This document shows, in pieces, positions 57,911 through 64,000 of a DNA stretch of 64,000 nucleotides. Below the pieces are notes generated by a model. It did no database searches. It saw nothing but the letters and a program-made list of their open reading frames with translations, and was not told the origin of the DNA. The position numbers and the translations under genes were made by a program. How positions within the stretch are numbered: position 1 is the first letter of the stretch; every line of letters begins with the position of its first letter. Source of the stretch: Microbulbifer agarilyticus (GTDB taxonomy: Bacteria > Pseudomonadota > Gammaproteobacteria > Pseudomonadales > Cellvibrionaceae); NCBI RefSeq assembly GCF_001999945.1, contig NZ_CP019650.1:868001-932000 (forward strand). Direction: 5' to 3'.

Positions 57911-58380
57911 AAAAAGGCCTTCTTCGAAATTGGAAAATAACATTTGTCAGAGCAGGCGTTGCCGTTCCAGATGGTGGCGTGGCCGCTGGCATCACTCCAT
58001 TGGTTGACCTCAAACACTAAAATTCCTTGTTTGTCTGTGAACGAAATTTCATCTGGGTTTCCAAAGATGTGCTCAGGAGTTCCGAAGATTTTCGTAAGAT
58101 AGGCGATCAGGGTTTTAACTTTGTAAATGTACCAGCGGCCCTGGGCGCCGGATACTGTTTGTCCACTTAAATACGGTATATTGATACCATTCTCGTTGAG
58201 CACATAGCTCATACGAATCGCACAGGCGTTTTCGAATCGACCTTGTCCTTGCGGTACTTTATTTATGTTGTAGTCGACTTTCCCGCCGATCTTGGTTCCC
58301 ACCGCAGATACAGATTTTCCAATATCCGCATAAACTTCCTGGAAAGATTGCCACGCATCCTCAATATTTGGGCGCTTCAT
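57877..58380 (-). CDS. Tae4-type type VI secretion amidase effector
   Basis: A 167-residue NlpC/P60-like amidase expected to cut peptidoglycan stem peptides in a rival cell. The catalytic Cys53 is in FENACAIRMSYVLN and the His134 in DASGHATIWNG; C143/C147 (CSDKC) matches the family disulfide. The N-terminus KRPNIEDAWQSFQEVY also fits Tae4. It has no signal peptide, as expected for type VI cargo. No type VI machinery is encoded in the window. Confidence 0.9.
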   Translation of the reverse strand: MKRPNIEDAWQSFQEVYADIGKSVSAVGTKIGGKVDYNINKVPQGQGRFENACAIRMSYVLNENGINIPYLSGQTVSGAQGRWYIYKVKTLIAYLTKIFGTPEHIFGNPDEISFTDKQGILVFEVNQWSDASGHATIWNGNACSDKCYFPISKKAFLWELKSKHSSF

Positions 58381-58609
58381 AGAATAGTTTCTGCTTCGAA
58401 TAAGTGAGTAGGTAGAAAATACCACTCTTCGTCAGCATGCGTCCCTTTACGCCAGTACCAGTTAAACTGGAATGGCGCAAAATGAATCTTATTGCAATTA
58501 AAAACTATAACTACGGAGGGAGGGGAGAGCGGTGGTTTTTGCGTGAGGGACAGGTGGGAGGTTGGCGCATCACAAACCGGATGCGCCAGTTTTTACTCGT
58601 CGCTGGAAA

Positions 58610-59329
58610 TCAGGGGTTTTCTACGTTGTGATAAACCGCCTGCACATCCTCCAGGTCTTCCAGCATGTTGATGAATTTCTCAAACAGCGCCACGTCGTCA
58701 CCGCTGATCTGGGTGTAGGTCTGCGGCACAAACTGGATTTCATCCACGTCGAAATCGATCTCGCCAAAGGCTTCGATCAGTGCCTGTTTGGCCTTGAAGT
58801 ACTCGGACTGTGGTGCGAATACGGAGAGCTTGCCGTCTTCGTTTTCGATGTCTGTTACGTCCACATCCCCTTCCATCAGGGCTTCCAGTACGGCTTCTTC
58901 GTCATCGTGCTTGAAGACGAGAATCGCCAGGTGGTCGAAGCTGTGGCTTACAGAGCCCTCGGTACCGATCTTGGTCTTGGTTTTGGTAAACGCCTGGCGT
59001 ACATCACCAAAAGTTCGGTTCGGGTTGTCGGTCAAGCACTCGATGATGGCCATGCAGCCACCGGGGCCGAAACCTTCGTAGCGGGCGCGGGAGAAGTCTT
59101 CGCCGGCGCCGCCCTTGGCCTTGTCGATCGCTTTCTCGATCACATGGGCGGGGACCTGTTCTTTCTTGGCACGGTCGATCAGGCTGCGCAGGGCCAGGTT
59201 GCCGTTGGGGTCAATGCCACCAGACTTTGCGGTCACGTAGATCTCACGGCCATAGCGGCTGTAGACCCTGGCCTTCATGTTCGAGGTCTTGGCCATCGAC
59301 TCTTTGCGGTTCTGATAGGCTCTTCCCAT
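58610..59329 (-). CDS. YebC/TACO1-family protein (YeeN-like)
   Basis: A 239-residue member of the YebC family, described as transcriptional regulators and more recently as translation factors for proline-rich motifs. Family blocks: [61 protein letters not shown] and a C-terminal acidic domain. ATG 59329 follows CGGAGC and gives [17 protein letters not shown], typical of the YeeN branch. Confidence 0.92.
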   Translation of the reverse strand: MGRAYQNRKESMAKTSNMKARVYSRYGREIYVTAKSGGIDPNGNLALRSLIDRAKKEQVPAHVIEKAIDKAKGGAGEDFSRARYEGFGPGGCMAIIECLTDNPNRTFGDVRQAFTKTKTKIGTEGSVSHSFDHLAILVFKHDDEEAVLEALMEGDVDVTDIENEDGKLSVFAPQSEYFKAKQALIEAFGEIDFDVDEIQFVPQTYTQISGDDVALFEKFINMLEDLEDVQAVYHNVENP

Positions 59330-59509
59330 GGGTATAGCTCCGGTATCTCGGGATAGTCGTAATTGGGTAAAGAGGGCGATTTTACTGGCCGGCGAGGCCA
59401 ATGAGAAGTCGCTGCCGGCTGCTGAGGCTTGCGCAACTGGGCGCCAGGCCGTTCATTGTCCACACTGTCTAGTAGTGGCCCTTCCCGTTAATTGATCCAC
59501 AGGTTGGAG

Positions 59510-60826
59510 ATGTCGGTGCAGCAGTCGTCAAACAAGGTGATCGAGCGTCTGTTTGCGCTGCGCGCGCACGGCACCACACTGCGCGGCGAACTGCTCGCCG
59601 GCCTGACTACCTTCGTCACCATGGCCTATGTGGTATTCGTGACGCCCAATATGCTCTCTGGCACCGGTATGGACCCCGGCGCCGTGTTTGTGGCCACCTG
59701 CCTGGGTAGCGCGGTGGCCTGCTTCCTGATGGGCTTCTACGCGAACTGGCCAGTTGGGTTAGCTCCGGGGATCGGCTTGACCGCGTTCTTTGCCTATACG
59801 GTGGTGGGCGAGATGGGGTACAGCTGGCAGATAGCGCTGGGTGCGGTGTTTATTGCCGGCGTGCTGTTTGTGGCCATGAGCCTGTCGCGGGTGCGTGAGT
59901 GGATAATGAATAGTATCCCTATGTGCCTGCGCTACTCCATGGGGGCTGGGGTAGGGTTGTTCCTAGGGCTGATTGGACTCAAGTCTGCGGGTATCGTGGT
60001 ACCAAGTGACGCGACTCTGTTGTCGTTAGGCTCTCTTCGCGAACCACAGGCCATGTTGGGAATACTGTGTTTTCTGATGATTGCGGTGCTTAGCTTCTGG
60101 CGGGTGTTCGGAGCGATCCTGATCAGTATTCTGGTCGTCACCGGTATCGGGCTGGCGCTGGGGCTAGTGGAATACGGTGGTCTGGTGTCCAAGCCGCCGA
60201 GCTTGGCTCCTACCTGGATGCAGGTGGATATTCGCGGGGCGCTGGATCTCAGTATGGTCAGCGTGATCCTCGCGTTTTTGTTTATCAATATCTTCGATAC
60301 CGCCGGTACCTTGATGGGCGTCGCTCACCGCGCCAAGTTGATCGAACCGGATGGCAGTATCGAGAAGCTCCCCCAAGCCTTGAAGGCAGATAGTACCTCG
60401 AGTGTGCTGGGTGCCTTTGTGGGCTGCCCTCCGGTAACCAGTTTTGTGGAGAGTGCCGCGGGTGTGGCTGCCGGAGGGCGCACCGGGCTCACCGCCGTGA
60501 CGGTAGGTGCGCTGTTTCTGTTGTGTGTGTTCTTTGCACCGTTGGCCGGGATGATCCCGGCATATGCCACTGCTGGCGCATTGATTTATGTGGCGATGCT
60601 GATGATGGGCGGTATGTCGCATATCGACTGGGAGGATCTCACCGATGCGATTCCCGCGGTAGTTACCATGATTATGATGCCGCTGACATTTTCCATCGCC
60701 AATGGCATCGCACTCGGGTTTCTGACCTATACCGCGCTCAAGTTGTTTACTGGCCAGCATCGCCAGATCTCTGTAAGCCTGTATATTCTGAGTGTGATTT
60801 TTCTCGCGAAGTTCGCCTTCCTCTGA
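59510..60826 (+). CDS. NCS2 purine permease (AzgA/PbuG-like)
   Basis: A 438-residue transporter with about 13 membrane segments for adenine, guanine or hypoxanthine. Motifs: LRGELLAGLTTFVTMAYVVFVTPNML, GLAPGIGLTAFFAYTVV (the QH-motif region of AzgA-type carriers), FDTAGTLMGVA and VTSFVESAAGVAAGGRTGLTAV. The start is unclear: ATG 59510 has a ribosome site too close, and TTG 59492 is in frame upstream. Confidence 0.92.
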   Translation: MSVQQSSNKVIERLFALRAHGTTLRGELLAGLTTFVTMAYVVFVTPNMLSGTGMDPGAVFVATCLGSAVACFLMGFYANWPVGLAPGIGLTAFFAYTVVGEMGYSWQIALGAVFIAGVLFVAMSLSRVREWIMNSIPMCLRYSMGAGVGLFLGLIGLKSAGIVVPSDATLLSLGSLREPQAMLGILCFLMIAVLSFWRVFGAILISILVVTGIGLALGLVEYGGLVSKPPSLAPTWMQVDIRGALDLSMVSVILAFLFINIFDTAGTLMGVAHRAKLIEPDGSIEKLPQALKADSTSSVLGAFVGCPPVTSFVESAAGVAAGGRTGLTAVTVGALFLLCVFFAPLAGMIPAYATAGALIYVAMLMMGGMSHIDWEDLTDAIPAVVTMIMMPLTFSIANGIALGFLTYTALKLFTGQHRQISVSLYILSVIFLAKFAFL

Positions 60827-60939
60827 CTCGGTGAGCGTATACACCGACTCAGTTGACCGTGTCTGTACAGGGAAGAGAATAAAAGCGGAACTGTTTTTGC
60901 AGCGTTAGATTATTACTGCATTGCCAAGGGAGAAGCCAA

Positions 60940-62250
60940 TTGCCACCGCTGCCATCAATCCATCCTGAAATGTCTTCCGAAAACCTCAGCCAGTGGCTGC
61001 GTGATCTCGCGCGGCTCACCGTTGCCTCGGTACACCCGGATAACCTGATTTCAGACCCGCTCCCGGCACCTGGGCGTAAAACGCTGGTAGTGGGTGCCGG
61101 TAAGGCAAGTGCGGCAATGGCCGCGGCGCTGGAACGCGCGTGGCAACAGCGGTATCCGGAGGCAGATCTCTCGGGGGTTGTAGTAACCCGCTACGGGCAT
61201 GGTGCGCAGTGCGAGAAGATCGAGGTATTGGAAGCGGCGCACCCAATGCCGGATAACCTCGGAGAGCAGGCGGCCAAGCGGATGCTTTCCTCTGTCGAAG
61301 GACTCGGGGAAGAAGACCTGGTTCTGGCTCTTGTTTCTGGCGGTGGCTCCGCATTGATGAGCCTGCCGGCGCCGGGGATCACCTTGCAGCAGAAGCAATC
61401 GATTAATAAGGCGTTGTTGCGAAGCGGCGCGCCGATTCGTGAGATCAATACCGTGCGCCGTCACCTGTCGGCGATCAAGGGTGGGCGCCTGGCTGCCGCT
61501 GCACATCCTGCGCGTGTAGTGACCTATCTAATTTCTGATGTCCCCGGCGATGATCCTACGCTGATTGCCTCGGGCCCAACGTTGCCGGATAGCACCACCG
61601 CGGCCGACGCCCTGGAAATCCTGCAGCGCTATCAGATAAACCCCGAGCCCGAGGTGCGCGCTCATCTCGAAGCCGCAACGGAATCCCCGCGCCCGGATGA
61701 TGCTGATTTTGTCCGCGACCAATCCTTGATGCTCGCCAAGGCTGCCGACGCACTGGAAGCGGCACACGAAGCGGCATTGGCGGCGGGTGTTGAGGTGCGT
61801 GTGTTGGGCGATGATCTTGAAGGGGAGGCGCGGGAGCTGGGTGCCGAGCACGCGGCGATGGCGCTGGATGTGCAGGAAGAGCTCCGTCAGCCTTTGCTGA
61901 TCCTGTCGGGCGGTGAAACCAGTGTCACGGTGACTGGTAATGGTCGCGGCGGGCGCAATGTGGAGTATCTGCTGGGGTTGTTCGATGGGTTAAAAGGGGC
62001 GTCGGGTATCTACGGCCTAGCTATCGACACCGATGGCATCGATGGCTCCGAAGACAACGCCGGCGCATCGTTTACGCCAGACGACTGGGCCAAGATGCAG
62101 TCGCAAGGCCTGCAACCAACGGCCTATCTCGCCAACAACGACGCTTACAGCTTCTTCGCGGAGCTGGGCAACCTGATTGTGACGGGGCCAACGCGTACTA
62201 ATGTTAACGATTTTCGCGCAATCCTGGTGCTGCCAACTATGGATAACTAG
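60940..62250 (+). CDS. Glycerate 2-kinase (GckA/TtuD, MOFRL family)
   Basis: A 436-residue kinase feeding glycerate into glycolysis as 2-phosphoglycerate. Motifs: LVVGAGKASAAMAAALE, ALVSGGGSALMSLPAPG, the INTVRRHLSAIKGGRLA basic stretch, LISDVPGDDPTLIASGPT and the C-terminal MOFRL motif (GGRNVEYLLG, AIDTDGIDG). TTG 60940 is chosen because AAGGGAGAAG precedes it; ATG 60970 has none. Pyruvate kinase follows 84 bp on, making a glycerate-to-pyruvate pair. Confidence 0.93.
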   Translation: MPPLPSIHPEMSSENLSQWLRDLARLTVASVHPDNLISDPLPAPGRKTLVVGAGKASAAMAAALERAWQQRYPEADLSGVVVTRYGHGAQCEKIEVLEAAHPMPDNLGEQAAKRMLSSVEGLGEEDLVLALVSGGGSALMSLPAPGITLQQKQSINKALLRSGAPIREINTVRRHLSAIKGGRLAAAAHPARVVTYLISDVPGDDPTLIASGPTLPDSTTAADALEILQRYQINPEPEVRAHLEAATESPRPDDADFVRDQSLMLAKAADALEAAHEAALAAGVEVRVLGDDLEGEARELGAEHAAMALDVQEELRQPLLILSGGETSVTVTGNGRGGRNVEYLLGLFDGLKGASGIYGLAIDTDGIDGSEDNAGASFTPDDWAKMQSQGLQPTAYLANNDAYSFFAELGNLIVTGPTRTNVNDFRAILVLPTMDN

Positions 62251-62334
62251 AAAGCCAGGCCCGCCGGGGCAGGATTGCTGGCTAAGCTGAGTCTATAGAC
62301 CCGGACGCGGTCGCAAGTTGCCAGAGAAACCTCC

Positions 62335-63810
62335 ATGCCCCACATCCCCACGGTCCAACCGGCCACCTCGCCTTTTCGCCGCACCAAGATTGTTGCCACA
62401 CTGGGCCCGGCCAGTGATAAGCCGGGTGTGTTGGAGAGGTTGATCACTGCCGGTGTAGACGTGGTGCGCCTCAACTTTTCTCACGGCACTGCCGAAGACC
62501 ACCGCCGCCGTTTAAAGCAGGTACGCGAGATCGCTGAACATCAGGGGAAGACCGTGGCGGCGCTGGGTGACCTGCAGGGGCCCAAAATCCGTATCGCCCG
62601 TTTCCGCGAAAATCGCGTCATCCTGCACGAAGGGGAGCGCTTTCTGCTGGATATGGAACTTGACGCCAATGCCGGCGACGAGACACGTGTGGGTTGCGAT
62701 TACAAAGAGTTGGTCAGCGATGTAGCGGCCGGCGATGTACTGCTGCTGGACGACGGGCGGGTAATCCTGAATGTGGAGCAGGTAACCGAGCGTCATGTTC
62801 TGACTACGGTGGTGGTAGGAGGCAGCCTTTCCAATAACAAGGGTATCAACAAGCAGGGCGGTGGGCTGTCTGCAGCAGCCCTCACTGATAAAGACAAGCG
62901 GGACCTCAAAACCGCTATCGAAATTGGTATCGATTACTTGGCGGTATCCTTCCCGCGCAGCGCCGAGGACATGCTGGAAGCCCGGGAATTGTTGGGTGAA
63001 GAGGGCAAGCATATCGGACTGGTGGCCAAGGTCGAGCGCGCCGAGGCCGTGGCGGATCACGACACCCTGGACGATATTATCCGCGCTTCAGAAGCGGTGA
63101 TGGTGGCCCGCGGCGACCTGGGGGTGGAAATTGGGGATGCCGCGCTGATCGGGGTGCAAAAGCGCATGATCAAGCGCGCCCGCCAGCTCAACCGCGCGGT
63201 GATTACCGCTACCCAGATGATGGAAACCATGATTACCGCACCGCTGCCCACCCGGGCAGAAGTGTTTGATGTAGCCAATGCGGTACTCGATGGCACCGAC
63301 GCGGTGATGCTCTCGGCCGAAACCGCCGCCGGTGGCTTTCCCGTGGAAGCGGTAGAGGCCATGCATCGCCTGTGCCTGGGCGCGGAACGAGAGCGTTCGG
63401 CCCAGGAATCCGGTCACCGCATGCATCAGGGGTTTACCCGCATCGACGAGACCATCTCTCTTTCCGCCATGTATGCTGCCAATCATCTGGAGCGGGTCAC
63501 CGCCATCGCCTGTATGACTCAGACCGGCTACACGGCGCTTATTGCCTCGCGTATTCGCTCCGGCCTGCCGATTGTTGGTCTCGCCCACGAGCCTGTCGCC
63601 CAGCGGCGGATGGCGCTGTATCGCGGGGTAATCTCCGTACTGTTCGTGCCCGGCGACGACGAGGGTGACCGCGAGCTCAACCAGCGCGCCCTGGATACCT
63701 TGCGGGCACGTGGCATTGTAGATGAAGGTGACCGGGTGATCCTGATTCGCGGTGATCTGATGCAGTCCCACGGTGGTACCAACACCCTGAAGATTCTCGA
63801 CGTCTGTTGA
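62335..63810 (+). CDS. pyk: Pyruvate kinase
   Basis: A 491-residue enzyme making pyruvate and ATP from phosphoenolpyruvate. Motifs: [61 protein letters not shown] and [10 protein letters not shown]. The C-terminal allosteric domain is complete. Its pairing with glycerate kinase suggests PykA-type use in organic acid metabolism. Confidence 0.96.
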   Translation: MPHIPTVQPATSPFRRTKIVATLGPASDKPGVLERLITAGVDVVRLNFSHGTAEDHRRRLKQVREIAEHQGKTVAALGDLQGPKIRIARFRENRVILHEGERFLLDMELDANAGDETRVGCDYKELVSDVAAGDVLLLDDGRVILNVEQVTERHVLTTVVVGGSLSNNKGINKQGGGLSAAALTDKDKRDLKTAIEIGIDYLAVSFPRSAEDMLEARELLGEEGKHIGLVAKVERAEAVADHDTLDDIIRASEAVMVARGDLGVEIGDAALIGVQKRMIKRARQLNRAVITATQMMETMITAPLPTRAEVFDVANAVLDGTDAVMLSAETAAGGFPVEAVEAMHRLCLGAERERSAQESGHRMHQGFTRIDETISLSAMYAANHLERVTAIACMTQTGYTALIASRIRSGLPIVGLAHEPVAQRRMALYRGVISVLFVPGDDEGDRELNQRALDTLRARGIVDEGDRVILIRGDLMQSHGGTNTLKILDVC

Positions 63811-64000
63811 TTCAGTCAGGCGCGAGATTGGCGGTGAAATTGCATTTAGACGGGCGGATGTGGTTAGAATACGGATGGTAGTGCCGAAACTACCTGTAAT
63901 TTGAAGCTAATCTTGAACAGAGGACTGTGCTGCAGATGGCCTGAATCGGGCCTCGATTTAAACACTGTCTAAACGAACGATATAAACAACACCGAGCCTG
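63811..64000 (+). other. Non-coding end of the window after pyk
   Basis: No gene begins here with confidence. TTGCAT near 63840 and TAGAAT near 63865 could form a weak promoter (spacing about 19) for a gene outside the window. Confidence 0.25.

Noticed and set aside
56665..58609. Integrative element inserted in tRNA-Leu
   Set aside because: No integrase gene and no second copy of the tRNA 3' end were seen; only the effector pair and base composition hint at transfer.
60823..60852. Hairpin overlapping the purine permease stop as a terminator
   Set aside because: The stem has a mismatch and no T-run follows.

Overview
The window reads as chromosome of a marine gammaproteobacterium of the Cellvibrionales/Microbulbifer type. 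This is an inference from gene content, high GC and the conserved blocks carA-carB-greA and yhbY / rlmE-ftsH-folP-glmM-tpiA-secG-tRNA-Leu; no 16S rRNA gene is present to confirm it. Most of the DNA is ordinary housekeeping sequence interrupted by accessory modules.

Layout. 1-4.5 kb: end of carA, carB (with a one-base frameshift) and greA. 4.5-11 kb (minus strand): a complete curli operon, csgD-csgE-csgF-csgG, followed by a CsgB-like nucleator, a second minor curlin and two 292-residue CsgA-like major curlins. 11.4-14.7 kb: a lipoprotein HlyD adaptor with ABC-2 exporter. 15-18.3 kb: an overlapping operon of an unrecognised membrane protein, an atypical glycerophosphodiesterase and a periplasmic metallo-beta-lactamase-fold enzyme. 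18.3-23.7 kb: an RND efflux pump (frameshifted permease) with adaptor and divergent TetR. 23.7-27.3 kb: YadGH-like ABC exporter, dienelactone hydrolase, TrmH.

27.3-43.9 kb is a nitrate assimilation island on the minus strand: porin-nasT-nasS, then nitrate transporter, PP2C phosphatase/kinase fusion, nirB, nirD, nasA and moeA, with mobA and a lone modA-like gene divergent. Three promoters in it share a sigma-54-like layout, and the transporter, nirB and porin leaders all carry RNA hairpins suggesting attenuation, consistent with the NasT (ANTAR) antiterminator encoded there. Nitrate enters through the porin and transporter, is reduced by NasA (molybdopterin made with MoeA/MobA) and then by NirBD to ammonium.

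44.5-49.7 kb: pntA (frameshifted)-pntB, an S41 peptidase lipoprotein and a small lipoprotein. 49.8-56.8 kb: the conserved yhbY-to-tRNA-Leu block. 56.8-58.4 kb: msrA-like gene and an AT-richer Tae4/Tai4 type VI amidase effector-immunity pair. 58.6-63.8 kb: YebC-family regulator, purine permease, glycerate kinase, pyruvate kinase.

The most notable unexplained signal is a dispersed structured repeat present three times (26.5, 28.8 and 36.8 kb). Each copy has a 28-29 bp outer stem whose sequence differs completely between copies while pairing is kept, two inner hairpins with loops of the form A(G/T)GGA(C/T), and a conserved 3' flank. In every copy the imperfect outer pairs are G-U wobbles on the same element strand. 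Three conserved genes (carB, the RND permease, pntA) each carry a single-base loss at a homopolymer, which suggests assembly error more than gene decay.
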